Origin: Candidatus Thorarchaeota archaeon
Lineage (GTDB): Archaea; Asgardarchaeota; Thorarchaeia; Thorarchaeales; Thorarchaeaceae
Assembly: GCA_004524595.1 (NCBI GenBank)
Contig: SDOA01000004.1
Coordinates: forward strand, 1 to 64,000
DNA length: 64,000 bases
Direction of reading: 5' to 3'
Part shown: one piece after another, positions 25,349 to 34,793 of the stretch
Numbering within the stretch: position 1 is the stretch's first letter
Layout of the letters: every line of letters begins with the position of its first letter
Notes under the pieces: generated by a model
Told to the model about the DNA's origin: nothing
Databases searched by the model: none
The model's input: only the letters and a program-made list of their open reading frames with translations
Position numbers and translations under genes: made by a program

Positions 25349-26671
25349 TTGAGTGAGATGAGAACAGTGAGGGGTATGAGAGATCTCTTTGGACTCGAGA
25401 TGAGAGTACGTGACTATCTTGTTAATATTGCAGTTGATGTTTTCCAGCAATATGGTTACGAGCCGTTAGACTCACCGGTAATGGAACTTTGGGAAACACT
25501 CTCAGCGAAAGGTGGAGAAGAAGTAGAGGAAGAAACATTCAAGTTCACTGACAAAGGTGAACGAGAAGTAGGGTTACGATTTGACCTTACAGTACCTTTA
25601 GCAAGAATCATCGCCACAAATCCCCATTTCTCAAAGCCATTCAAACGCTATGCTATTGGAAAAGCCTGGAGATATGATAGACCCCAAGCTGGAAGATACC
25701 GTGAGTTTGAACAAGCTGATGTGGACATCATTGGTGCTCAAAGTCCAGCTGCTGATGCGGAAGTTGTTCTTGTTGCGCTCGAATTTCTTAGAAGGATTTT
25801 CGGAAGAGACTATGTTATCAAGATTAACAGTAGAAAAGTATTGAAAGGGCTTACAGAGAAGGCAGGAGTTTCAGATGATCTCGCGTTTGAGTGTTTTAGA
25901 GCAATCGATAAATTGGACAAAATTGGCCGCGATGGAGTTTTGAAAGAATTAGAAACAAGGAGTATTGGTAAGAAGGAGAGTGAATTTCTTATTGATGCTA
26001 TTGGAATCAAGGGCTCAGGTATGGAGACCTTACAACAATTTAGAGACCTTCTTTCAGGTTCGAAAATTGGAATTGAGGGTGTAAACGAGCTGATGCTAAT
26101 GGCTCAAATCTTTGAAGAAGCAGGCCAAAAGGATGCAACCGTTTTTGATATGTCACTTGCACGAGGACTTGATTATTACACAGGACCTGTGTTTGAGGGT
26201 CGTTACCTTGGTGGGAGTGATATTGGTTCAATACTTGGAGGAGGGCGCTACGACCATTTAATCGAACGATTTGGTGGACCACCTACTCCAGCAACAGGAA
26301 TCTCATTAGGTATTGGAAGACTGATTGAGGTAATGATTGAACGTGGTGTTAGTGAGAGCCTCATGCCAGAACTCGATGTCTTCATTGCTCCAATTAAGGA
26401 ACCTATGATTCGTTATGCTTTCTCTATTCAGAGTAAATTAATCAAAGAAGGCATATCCTGTGAAGTAGATGTGATGGATAGACCTTTGAAGAAATCACTA
26501 GAGCAGGCTGATTCGAAGAAGACTAAACTTATTATCATTGTAGGTGAGCGAGATCTCAAAAAAGGAGAAGTAAGTATTCGTGATATGGCTTCTAAGAATA
26601 CAGAACAAGTAAAGATTGAATCGGTCCTTTCATTTGTTAAGGAAACACTTCAGAAAACTCAAAGTCCCTAG
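25349..26671 (+). CDS. hisS: Histidyl-tRNA synthetase
   Basis: Charges tRNA-His with histidine. This 440-residue class II synthetase has motif 1-type RGMRDLFG, motif 2 RYAIGKAWRYDRPQAGRYRE, EFEQADVDIIG, the histidine-specific LARGLDYYTGPVFEG, GGGRYDHL, and a C-terminal anticodon-binding domain (from about residue 340). The frame is open from 25295, but a perfect GGAGG at 25337-25341 lies 7 bases before the TTG at 25349, which gives the conserved SEMRTVRGMRDL start, so I use the TTG. Confidence 0.96.
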   Translation: MSEMRTVRGMRDLFGLEMRVRDYLVNIAVDVFQQYGYEPLDSPVMELWETLSAKGGEEVEEETFKFTDKGEREVGLRFDLTVPLARIIATNPHFSKPFKRYAIGKAWRYDRPQAGRYREFEQADVDIIGAQSPAADAEVVLVALEFLRRIFGRDYVIKINSRKVLKGLTEKAGVSDDLAFECFRAIDKLDKIGRDGVLKELETRSIGKKESEFLIDAIGIKGSGMETLQQFRDLLSGSKIGIEGVNELMLMAQIFEEAGQKDATVFDMSLARGLDYYTGPVFEGRYLGGSDIGSILGGGRYDHLIERFGGPPTPATGISLGIGRLIEVMIERGVSESLMPELDVFIAPIKEPMIRYAFSIQSKLIKEGISCEVDVMDRPLKKSLEQADSKKTKLIIIVGERDLKKGEVSIRDMASKNTEQVKIESVLSFVKETLQKTQSP

Positions 26672-26720
26672 ACCAAAGGCTTTTCTCGAAGATTGACTAT
26701 AGTACTCTAAGGGAGAACCA

Positions 26721-27560
26721 ATGACACGAATGCCAGTAGTTGCCGGTAGATTTTACGAAGGAACTGAAGATCTTCTTATCAAACGGATTGAGAATTGTTT
26801 TCTTGGGAATCTAGGACCAGGAAGGTTGCCTGAAGGAGAGCCAGGTGCGGTAAGAAATCTCAAATCCATCATTGCACCACATGCAGGGTATATGTATTCA
26901 GGAATGCCAGCAGCCCACTCATATCTTAGTCTATTTGAGGATGGTAGACCGGACCATATTGTAATGCTTGGCCCGAACCATACAGGATTGGGTGCGAAAC
27001 TTGCTGTCTGTAACGAGGATTGGGAGACTCCTCTTGGAAGAGCTCGTTATGATAGCGGATTAGGTTCAGCTATTATCCAAGAAAACGAATTTGCCAAGAC
27101 AGATTGTGTTGCGCATAGTAGTGAACATTCCCTAGAGGTACAAGTACCATTTCTACAATATATTTTCGGATCAGATGTCAGCTTTGTTCCAATATGCCTC
27201 ACAGATCAATCATTCAAGATCTGTGAATCTATTGGTAAAACTTTGGCAAAATTAGCAGAGGAAGATGACATTCTTGTCCTAGCAAGTTCCGATTTCACTC
27301 ATTTTGAGTCAGCACAAAGCGCTAACATGAAAGACAATCAAGCATTGGAGTATCTTGAGTTCTTGGATGCACAAGGATTCCTCAACTTTGTGCAGAGCCA
27401 TCGAATTAGTATCTGTGGAGCCGGTCCTATTGCAGCAGCTACTATCTTTGCCAAAGAGAGAGGTGCTACTCAGTTCAATCTTCTCAAATACACAAATTCA
27501 GGAGACATCACAGGAGACAAAAACAGTGTAGTTGCATATGTAGCAGCAACCTTTGTCTAA
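26721..27560 (+). CDS. MEMO1-family protein
   Basis: A 279-residue MEMO1/AmmeMemoRadiSam B-type protein, structurally related to class III extradiol dioxygenases. The conserved metal-site residues are visible: HAGYMYSG, LGPNHTG and the later CGAGPI. Human MEMO1 binds copper or iron and signals in migration; archaeal function is unknown. It often lies near an AMMECR1 or radical SAM partner, but neither is beside it here. A GGGAGAA Shine-Dalgarno precedes the ATG. Confidence 0.93.
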   Translation: MTRMPVVAGRFYEGTEDLLIKRIENCFLGNLGPGRLPEGEPGAVRNLKSIIAPHAGYMYSGMPAAHSYLSLFEDGRPDHIVMLGPNHTGLGAKLAVCNEDWETPLGRARYDSGLGSAIIQENEFAKTDCVAHSSEHSLEVQVPFLQYIFGSDVSFVPICLTDQSFKICESIGKTLAKLAEEDDILVLASSDFTHFESAQSANMKDNQALEYLEFLDAQGFLNFVQSHRISICGAGPIAAATIFAKERGATQFNLLKYTNSGDITGDKNSVVAYVAATFV

Positions 27561-27599
27561 ACTAGATGATGATTTTAAAGCGATGAAAAAGAGGTTTCA

Positions 27600-28901
27600 T
27601 TAGACTTCCTCCAAATCTGAATCAAATCCATCAGGAATTGGAATGGATACTTTCCAATACGCAGATGGAATTTCACTGGCAATTCCTACACCGGCGACTA
27701 CACCTCCGATAAATGATACTCCACCAGCAATTAGCAATGAAGGAATAGCATTCCCAGTCATATCGAAGAGATAACCACTCATAGTAGGGCTCACAACATA
27801 TGCACTATTACTCACTGCCCCAAAGAGACCCATGACTCGACCGTATGCTTTAGGATCAGTCAAATCTGCAATGAGTGCCTGGATAGCTGGTCCACGCATG
27901 GACATTCCAAGAGAAAGTACTGCTCCAGCAAGATAGAAGCCCATAGTATCAATAGCAGTGGCAAACATGAGCATAGAGATCGTACCGATGAATGCACCAA
28001 TCACAATCAACCATTTACGACCACGTTTGTCTGATAACTTACCAAATCCAATATTGCCTATTATCATAAAAACGCCAATGACCCCAAAGAATCCACCAAT
28101 CTCAAGAGGACCTATGCCAAATCGAGCTACTGCATCGAGCATAAAAGCAACCTCAAGGACACCTATGGCGAACATGTTTGCAAACATAGCTATAGCTAAT
28201 GCACCATAGCTAGCATAAGCCCGTGAGAGAACTTCTTTGAGTGGTATCCCAGGAGGTTGTGTTAGACCTCTGGACCTTTTCCTTTCCGGTTCATGGATTA
28301 GAAGAGAGAGAAGAACCATTGTCAGAATAGATGCCATTGCAGCTATTACAAATGGTAATCGAATTCCTAAAAATTCAGCCAATACTCCCCCGACAACGGG
28401 ACCAATAACGAATCCTACCATATTACCTGTGCTAAGATATCCCATTGCGGTGCCACGGTTTTCAGGTGTGGTCATATCAGAAACGAAAGCATTTGCTGCT
28501 GGAAAAAATCCTGCTGAAACTGCACCCTCCATTGCACGAGCTGCGATCATAACCCATGCATCCTGTGCCATTGCATAGATAACATTAGAAACAGCAAATC
28601 CGAGTAGAGAGAAAACCAGTATTTTCTTCCGACCAACATTGTCAGATAGGCTTCCAAGGGGTCCTGCAAAGAGAATTCTTGTCAATGCAAAGGAAGCTGC
28701 AAGAACTCCAAGTTCAATGCCACCCATACCTAATTCTGTAATATAGACAGGAAAAATAGGAGTGATAAAACCGAATCCAATCTGAAGAATACTAAGTGAA
28801 ATTGCAAGCATCACGACCTGATACATACCAGTATGTCCATTGACCTCTATGACGTCATTACTACAACTACCAGAGATGTTAGTATCAGGTTCGACTTCCA
28901 T
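27600..28901 (-). CDS. Major facilitator superfamily transporter
   Basis: A 433-residue protein with 12 TM helices. The MFS motif A occurs in both halves (GPLSDNVGRKKI and GKLSDKRGRKW), and motif C-like GPVVGGVLAE lies in helix 5, a mark of drug or metabolite exporters. It moves small solutes across the cytoplasmic membrane, probably with protons; the substrate is unknown. It faces the MEMO1 gene. No regulator of the TetR or MarR type is beside it. Confidence 0.93.
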   Translation of the reverse strand: MEVEPDTNISGSCSNDVIEVNGHTGMYQVVMLAISLSILQIGFGFITPIFPVYITELGMGGIELGVLAASFALTRILFAGPLGSLSDNVGRKKILVFSLLGFAVSNVIYAMAQDAWVMIAARAMEGAVSAGFFPAANAFVSDMTTPENRGTAMGYLSTGNMVGFVIGPVVGGVLAEFLGIRLPFVIAAMASILTMVLLSLLIHEPERKRSRGLTQPPGIPLKEVLSRAYASYGALAIAMFANMFAIGVLEVAFMLDAVARFGIGPLEIGGFFGVIGVFMIIGNIGFGKLSDKRGRKWLIVIGAFIGTISMLMFATAIDTMGFYLAGAVLSLGMSMRGPAIQALIADLTDPKAYGRVMGLFGAVSNSAYVVSPTMSGYLFDMTGNAIPSLLIAGGVSFIGGVVAGVGIASEIPSAYWKVSIPIPDGFDSDLEEV

Positions 28902-28963
28902 TGGGAAAACGCTCTACCGTTCCCAATAATTCACCCTTTTCAAGTTTCGCAACAGTAGTTATT

Positions 28964-29473
28964 CTATTTATCAATAATAACCTTACGAACTCCTTTGATA
29001 TCTGAGAGATCTTGGATGACCTTTCCAGGTAACGGAACCTGAGTTATTACCTTTAGGCAAGGTTCTTCGTAGATAGCCACATCTTCAGCTATGACCTGCC
29101 TTATAGGAATTCCATAACTCGCTATCTTTGTGGTGACCTCCGAGAGAATACCAGGATTCTCTGGAGATTCAACCAAAATTGTAACGACCCCATAGCCGAG
29201 GACACGTCGCACTCCTTCTAGTGATGGACCTGCTGGTCTCAGATTCTTAAAGAAATCACATAGATCTTTATTCGTACAGATGTCTTCAGTTGTGGCACGA
29301 ACTGTACGCCTATCAATGTTAAGAGCAGTCCCTATTGACTTGAGAGGGATACGTATCTCGCCACATTTTATTATACCAGGTTTTTCAACACTGAATCCAT
29401 GTCGAACAATAGCTTGAGCAACAATTAACCTCTGGGGAGATTCTCTAAAGAACTCAACAATCATACGCCACAT
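28964..29473 (-). CDS. ACT-domain regulator of amino-acid metabolism
   Basis: A 169-residue protein. The first 85 residues look like a winged helix (IKCGEIRIPLKSIGTALNID, then the recognition helix RRTVRATTEDI), and the rest is an ACT domain (VTILVESPENPGILSEVTTK). This domain order matches the archaeal regulator family predicted to control amino-acid metabolism (COG2150 type, named from memory). ACT domains bind amino acids and set activity. It may be co-transcribed behind the acetyltransferase gene 13 bases upstream. Confidence 0.82.
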   Translation of the reverse strand: MWRMIVEFFRESPQRLIVAQAIVRHGFSVEKPGIIKCGEIRIPLKSIGTALNIDRRTVRATTEDICTNKDLCDFFKNLRPAGPSLEGVRRVLGYGVVTILVESPENPGILSEVTTKIASYGIPIRQVIAEDVAIYEEPCLKVITQVPLPGKVIQDLSDIKGVRKVIIDK

Positions 29474-29486
29474 AGTTGTGTTCCCT

Positions 29487-30026
29487 TCATATACGTGCTA
29501 TCAGTTCTTTTTCCATAAGCACTTCGTCTATAAAGCCCTTCGGCATGTTAAAATGATTTTTCCTAAACCCTACAGTGCGATATCCTAATTTTTCATAGAG
29601 ATCTCTAGCTGCTTTGTTATCCTCAAATGTACTAAGAACAATCTTTGAGTAGTCATTTTTAATCCCTATTTCTTCTCCAGCTCTCATCAAAGCGCAGCCA
29701 ACACCAACATGTCTACATTCTTTTCGAACAATGATACCCAGTTTTGCAACATGCTGAGATGCATTCCATTCCTCAGGCTGGAGAGTGATATGCCCCGCGT
29801 ATTCTTCTCCGAGAAAAGCAACTAGTAGTATCTCTCTACAATGATTTGTCTTTTCAATCCAGTGAATCCAATCAGAGATATGAGCGCTGGTAGAAAAAGT
29901 TGGTAACCATAAGCCTTCATCAACAACACTTCTAAATCCTTCATGAAGTAGAGAAGCATCACCGCGCTGGGCCGTTCTAACTAATATTTGACGACCATCT
30001 TTTGCAGTGAATTCCCATTTCTCCAA
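29487..30026 (-). CDS. GNAT N-acetyltransferase
   Basis: A 179-residue GNAT protein with the RHVGVGCALM acetyl-CoA loop, EEYAGHITLQPE on the preceding strand, and LSTFEDNKAARDLYEKLGYR, the typical strand 5 to helix 4 region. The substrate is unknown. The start is TTG. It precedes the ACT-domain regulator on the same strand with a 13-base gap. Confidence 0.85.
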   Translation of the reverse strand: MEKWEFTAKDGRQILVRTAQRGDASLLHEGFRSVVDEGLWLPTFSTSAHISDWIHWIEKTNHCREILLVAFLGEEYAGHITLQPEEWNASQHVAKLGIIVRKECRHVGVGCALMRAGEEIGIKNDYSKIVLSTFEDNKAARDLYEKLGYRTVGFRKNHFNMPKGFIDEVLMEKELIARI

Positions 30027-30092
30027 GTAGATGCACCTTGGAAGAAAACATGAAGAGTGTAGAAAAAGCGTTGTGGTGTGACAAAATGTTAT

Positions 30093-30926
30093 TCATGAAC
30101 CCTCAGGAATAAGCATAGGGATATCGACTCGGACTCCAGGTCTTGGAAGTGAACAAGCATATACTCTGTCCAACCTTATGTATCCAATAGAGTCATTGAT
30201 GATGTGAAAGGATCCTTTCATTTGAAATGCGGCAGGTTCCAGAGAAACAAGCGAAATTGCAACCCTCTGACCTTCACGTAAATCATAGCCCCTTTGCTTT
30301 TCTTGTGTACGTTTCATTACAATTGTGTTATTTGAAACTGGCACCATTCCGAATTCTGGGAATGCAATCGGATATCCATCAGTATCAACAAATGCTAGAG
30401 CTTTGATGGCAGCCATTTGAGAGAGTGTTTTGAAGATATTCTTGGGCAAATTTCCTTCGATTGTTTCGGCGATTGGTACTTTCCCTTTAGCCACCTTTGC
30501 TTTAATGAAGGATGAAAGAACAGAGAGTTTGGAGATTGAGTACTTATCACTTGATGAAACTGCTTCAGCTACTCCCGCTCCTCGAGCGTTGGTATATTGA
30601 TTATATCTGAATAGTGGGGTCTGGGCAATGAACTCGTATATCTCATCATTGCGATGAAATGATTCGAAGTTAGCTTTGACCAACCAGCTATCCAAATTCA
30701 TTGTCATAACAAGTATCGAGATCTGATTGTTGCCTTGATCCAAATTCTCTCGGCTCTTGCTTGTCAGGAAATCACCATAGACCAATGTATTGCCTCTGTA
30801 TACATTCCATGTCATTACAAGGGCAATATTGGGATTATCATTAGAATCCTTAGTGATCATGAATTTGGGAGTCTCGAATATCTTCATTGCTTCTATAAGT
30901 TCATTCGATAGAATATCAACACCCAC
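30093..30926 (-). CDS. FMN-binding split-barrel protein (pyridoxamine-phosphate-oxidase-like)
   Basis: A 277-residue protein with two split-barrel-like parts. The strands FMITKDSNDNPNIALVMTWN at the start, VYGDFLTSKSRENLD and the later AFVDTDGYPIAFPEFGMVPV resemble PNPOx-type flavin-binding barrels. The GTG start lies within the end of the glycyl-radical activase gene (11-base overlap), so the two are translationally coupled. This makes it the third member of that operon, perhaps a redox or flavin-handling helper. The family call is moderate and the cofactor is not proven. Confidence 0.75.
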   Translation of the reverse strand: MGVDILSNELIEAMKIFETPKFMITKDSNDNPNIALVMTWNVYRGNTLVYGDFLTSKSRENLDQGNNQISILVMTMNLDSWLVKANFESFHRNDEIYEFIAQTPLFRYNQYTNARGAGVAEAVSSSDKYSISKLSVLSSFIKAKVAKGKVPIAETIEGNLPKNIFKTLSQMAAIKALAFVDTDGYPIAFPEFGMVPVSNNTIVMKRTQEKQRGYDLREGQRVAISLVSLEPAAFQMKGSFHIINDSIGYIRLDRVYACSLPRPGVRVDIPMLIPEGS

Positions 30927-31893
30927 AGGGTTTTACCTCCAATTTTTTATCGTTTTTTATCGTTCTAGTTTCTTTGGTCATTCCAGACCATTCAACACGT
31001 GTTAAGCCTTCAGAACGGGCAATAGAAGCCAGTCTTTCCATGACCTCTTCAGTAATCAATTCAGTATCTTTCAGCGGATACTCGAGATCGAAGAGAGCAT
31101 ATTTCTCAGTACACATTCTATTGAATGCGAGAAGATCAAATCTCTCCACATTTGGCATTGTAGTGACTATGAATTTTGCAATAGCTCTGATGTTTTCTTC
31201 ATCATCAGTATACCCGGGGATTATAGGAGTACGAATCCACACAGGTTTGCCAGTTCTGCCCAGTATCTTTGCATTCTCAATCACGCGGGTAATCGGTACA
31301 CCAGTATATTCTTCATGTTTTTTAGGATTCATAACTTTCAGGTCATAGAGAACAAGATCTACGTGCGGCAAGATATCTTGTAGGACTATTTCACTGCAAT
31401 AGCCGCAGGTATCTAGTGCCACATGTATACCGTGGTCATGTAATCCTTTTGCGATATCTATTGCAAAAGTAGATTGAAATGTAGCCTCACCTCCAGAGAG
31501 GGTCACACCTCCGTTTGATGTGGCAAAAAAGATGGCATCACGAATGAGTTCTTCAACCAATTCATCAGAACTTCTAATTGTCCCCATGATCTTGATTGCG
31601 CCGGTAGGGCATTCCTCTTCACAAGTGCCGCAAGTCTTACATTTCTCATGGTCAATTTTTATACCCTCTTGAGTGAGTTCAAGTGCAGATTCAGGACAGG
31701 CGCGAACACAAGCCTGATCACCAATGCATTTGATTGCATACCAAACAACTCGAGGGGCTTGATCAATGGTTTCGATATTATGGCACCAAATGCAACTCAT
31801 TGGACAACCTTTGAAGAAAACGGTTGTACGAATCCCTGGACCATCTTCAGTGGAACATCGTTGTATGTTTGTTATAATGCCTGTGCTCGTCAT
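30916..31893 (-). CDS. Glycyl-radical enzyme activating enzyme (radical SAM, PflA-like)
   Basis: A 325-residue radical-SAM activase. The SAM-cluster CxxxCxxC is at C30, C34 and C37 (KGCPMSCIWC). A ferredoxin-like insert follows with two [4Fe-4S] motifs (CIGDQACVRACP and CKTCGTCEEECP), then GGVTLSGGEATFQ, the GGE motif for SAM. The extra clusters mark the longer type of activase (as for glycerol dehydratase, choline lyase and related enzymes) rather than the short PflA. It abstracts H from the Gly of the partner enzyme. Its ATG overlaps the stop of the glycyl-radical enzyme by one base. Confidence 0.95.
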   Translation of the reverse strand: MTSTGIITNIQRCSTEDGPGIRTTVFFKGCPMSCIWCHNIETIDQAPRVVWYAIKCIGDQACVRACPESALELTQEGIKIDHEKCKTCGTCEEECPTGAIKIMGTIRSSDELVEELIRDAIFFATSNGGVTLSGGEATFQSTFAIDIAKGLHDHGIHVALDTCGYCSEIVLQDILPHVDLVLYDLKVMNPKKHEEYTGVPITRVIENAKILGRTGKPVWIRTPIIPGYTDDEENIRAIAKFIVTTMPNVERFDLLAFNRMCTEKYALFDLEYPLKDTELITEEVMERLASIARSEGLTRVEWSGMTKETRTIKNDKKLEVKPCGC

Positions 31894-34292
31894 TAGAGGT
31901 TATGCTCCGTTCGTGTAATAATCTCTTCCTGCAGTTCTCTACCTATTTGAGTAAAGAAAGCATTATACCCTGTAACCCGAACCATGAGGCTAGAATAAGC
32001 ATCTGGATTCTTTTGGGCATCTCGAAGCGTTGCTTTATCTATAATATTGATCTGAAGCGCAGTACCACCGACCTCATTGTAAGCACGTAATAATGAGGCC
32101 AACTTTTCTATATGCTCAGGAGTCTTAACCATAGAGGGACTAAGGGTGATTGTGTGACTTGCACCATTAGGTACAGTCTCGAGGCCAAGCTTTCCAACGG
32201 AACGGATTGATGCTGTAGGGCCTTTCGAGTCCATACCTTGAACGGCACCAACACCACCAGATAGAAATTCACCCCTTCTTCGTCCATCGGGAGTTGCTGC
32301 AGTCAAAGGTGCAAGCGGAATAAAATAGTTCCAAGAGAGGTATCCAGCACGATATCTCCGGTTTGTATATGGATTCTTGTGTCTAAATACTTCCTCAGCC
32401 CAAAATATTGAGAGTTCACGAGCAATACTATCCACATAATCATCATCGTTTCCGAACTTCGGAGCTTTTGTTCTCAAGAGCTGACGTAGTTCCTCAAAAT
32501 CACTATAATTCGATTCAATTGCTTTTAGGAGCTCTGACATAGAAACTCTCTTCTCATCATAGACCATCTTCTTTACTGCGGCTACCGAATCAGCCAATGT
32601 GGCAATTCCCATTCCCTCAAGAGTATTGAAGTTCCAATCAGTTCCACCTTGATTGATATCTTTACCTCTCGCTGCGCATCCATCCATAAGCGCACTAAGA
32701 TATGGGGTAGGCTGATACTTAGCTCTTAACGTGTCAGCCATATTTCCACACGTTGTGAGTAGGTGAACTATCTCCACGATCTGCTGCTTTACTGCATCAA
32801 TGAACATCGCATATGTTGTGAAATTATGTGGGTCACCAGTCTTAATTCCAACTTGCTTTCCATTCGCTTGATCCTTTCCATCATTTAATGCAAATTCAAC
32901 AGCCTTTGCAAGGTTCATATTAACATCAACCGTGTCTGAACGGTCATTGCCCTGCATGGTGTTCTCTAGACATCCAACTACACCATAGTCCCATGCCTCT
33001 TTGCGGGAAACTCCTTGCCAGACCATTCCTTCTATACTGTGCTCATCAAAATTGAGAAGGAATGGTGACCCTTGAGCCTTAGCAACCATTTCGGAAACCC
33101 GAATCAGGAAGTCCTGAGGGGTATTTCGGTGTAAGCGAATATTGGGCTTTGGTTCTAACAGATTCATATCCTCTATGACATCTAGTGCCAACCAAGTCAA
33201 ATCATTCGTCAAATCTTCCCCATTAGGACCGCAACCACTCAATGTCATGAGCTGTCCAAAGCTTGAGTTAATGCCTTGGTTAATTCCAAGTTTTCCTTGG
33301 TAGTCATAGACATAATTGTGTTTGATCCAATAACATTGTACAAGCTCTTTTGCTTCTTCTTTGGTCAATGTACCAGCTTCAATATCTGTCTTGTAGAAGG
33401 GATACATGTACTGATCCCAACGTCCATGAGACAGTCCTGCTCCAGGATAAGACTCAGCAGCCATAACTAGCATGTGTGTAATCCATAGAGATTGCAATGC
33501 TTCCCAGAAGGTGCTAGGGGGTTCCCAGGGGACCTTCTCACAAATCTGAGCTATCTTAAGTAATTCCCTTTTTCGATGGTCATTATTTTCTTCTTCGATC
33601 AATTCTCTTGCCTTTTTTGCATAACGGCATCCAAGATCTCTTGCAGTCGTACAGCTTATGATTAAAGCTTCAATAAACTCTCTATGTTCTGGATTGATGT
33701 TGGTTTGGAGTATCTTTTCATATTCCTCAGCAATTCCTCTAAGACCAATTCGCATGACTTTAGCATAGTTTGGAATAAGATGACCAGGGACTGATGATGC
33801 AGTTCCAACTCCAATCTCATTTAGTCGTGTTGCTTCCTTGAACCATTTCTTCATCTCTTTGTTTCTTGTTGCAGTTTCACTCTTATTGAGAGAACGTGAG
33901 AGTGCAGTATTGAAATTGAAACCAACAATTAACTCACCCTCAAGAATGATGACAGGCATGTATTTTATCATAACCTCATGAAAAAAGATAGCTCGCCGCT
34001 TTGCCAGACCAAAATCCCAATAGTCATCAAGAAGCTCAACCGTTATAGCCATAGCCTTTAGAGTCTGATTAATGGATGGAAAGAATGGGTAGATTGCTGG
34101 CTCATTAGCCCAATCATGAATTGAATAGACCTCATCCCAATCGGTGCCAGTAGTAAAAGCATATGGTTCGTTGGTCTCATTCCTTTCATGAAATGAATAG
34201 AAGTGAGCTCTTAGTTTCTGAATTCGCTCAGAGAGATTCTCTGATGGCGACCAGATATTGACGAGAGGTGTCTTTTCTTCATTGACGGTCAT
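31893..34292 (-). CDS. Glycyl radical enzyme (PflD/dehydratase-decarboxylase type)
   Basis: A 799-residue pyruvate-formate-lyase-like enzyme. The catalytic Cys is C441 in VVGCLENTMQ, with the proton-relay Glu at E443 (the C-x-E pattern of dehydratases, lyases and decarboxylases, not the CC of PFL). The radical Gly is G775 in RVTGYNAFF. Known GRE dehydratases and choline lyase have GCVEP; here the residue after Glu is Asn, so the substrate is not predictable. It works anaerobically in the cytosol and would not survive oxygen. It is first in a three-gene operon with its activase and a split-barrel protein. The upstream region has a TTTTAA-like box about 50 bases before the ATG. Confidence 0.93.
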   Translation of the reverse strand: MTVNEEKTPLVNIWSPSENLSERIQKLRAHFYSFHERNETNEPYAFTTGTDWDEVYSIHDWANEPAIYPFFPSINQTLKAMAITVELLDDYWDFGLAKRRAIFFHEVMIKYMPVIILEGELIVGFNFNTALSRSLNKSETATRNKEMKKWFKEATRLNEIGVGTASSVPGHLIPNYAKVMRIGLRGIAEEYEKILQTNINPEHREFIEALIISCTTARDLGCRYAKKARELIEEENNDHRKRELLKIAQICEKVPWEPPSTFWEALQSLWITHMLVMAAESYPGAGLSHGRWDQYMYPFYKTDIEAGTLTKEEAKELVQCYWIKHNYVYDYQGKLGINQGINSSFGQLMTLSGCGPNGEDLTNDLTWLALDVIEDMNLLEPKPNIRLHRNTPQDFLIRVSEMVAKAQGSPFLLNFDEHSIEGMVWQGVSRKEAWDYGVVGCLENTMQGNDRSDTVDVNMNLAKAVEFALNDGKDQANGKQVGIKTGDPHNFTTYAMFIDAVKQQIVEIVHLLTTCGNMADTLRAKYQPTPYLSALMDGCAARGKDINQGGTDWNFNTLEGMGIATLADSVAAVKKMVYDEKRVSMSELLKAIESNYSDFEELRQLLRTKAPKFGNDDDYVDSIARELSIFWAEEVFRHKNPYTNRRYRAGYLSWNYFIPLAPLTAATPDGRRRGEFLSGGVGAVQGMDSKGPTASIRSVGKLGLETVPNGASHTITLSPSMVKTPEHIEKLASLLRAYNEVGGTALQINIIDKATLRDAQKNPDAYSSLMVRVTGYNAFFTQIGRELQEEIITRTEHNL

Positions 34293-34428
34293 GGAATGAT
34301 CACTACTTTATGGAAGCAGAATAGGCAGAGAATCCGTATCTTAAAAGCTTACATATTCTCATAAAATGGAAAAGATAACAAAATATGTACCTGTACAGAA
34401 GGAAGTTTCGTGTGGAGTCTGAATTTCT

Positions 34429-34641
34429 ATGAGTAGTAATCTAGATGACGAACCTGAACTTACAGATGTTCAGAGACTCACAATCGGTTTGACTTTACTA
34501 ATCTGGTCTTTTGCATTAGCTATTATTGTTGGAATTTCATTACTTATTACCAATCCGTACTCTATCGGTCTGATAGGTCCTGTTGGCTTATTACTAGTCA
34601 TTCTTCCATCATTAGGATCATATCTATTATCAAAGGGATAA
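34429..34641 (+). CDS. Small two-TM membrane protein
   Basis: A 70-residue protein with an acidic start (SSNLDDEPELTD) followed by two hydrophobic helices (about 18-40 and 47-66). The composition and charge pattern look like a real small membrane protein, but no family is known to me. It is divergent from the glycyl-radical operon. Confidence 0.6.
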   Translation: MSSNLDDEPELTDVQRLTIGLTLLIWSFALAIIVGISLLITNPYSIGLIGPVGLLLVILPSLGSYLLSKG

Positions 34642-34793
34642 TTGGAGTATTTAATCCAAAAAGAGATGAACTAGTGTAATTGAGAATAACTAACCTGTAC
34701 AACCGTAATACTTGCGCTACGCTTAAAAGCAGTCCAATTTCTCTGCCTCCATCCACCCAATAAGCGATTACTAGGTATTAGGAAGGCACCAGA

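Noticed and set aside
27575..27600. Short hairpin (ATGAAA/TTTCAT) between the MEMO1 and MFS genes
   Set aside because: Six-bp AT-rich stem without a clear T-run; too weak to call a terminator.
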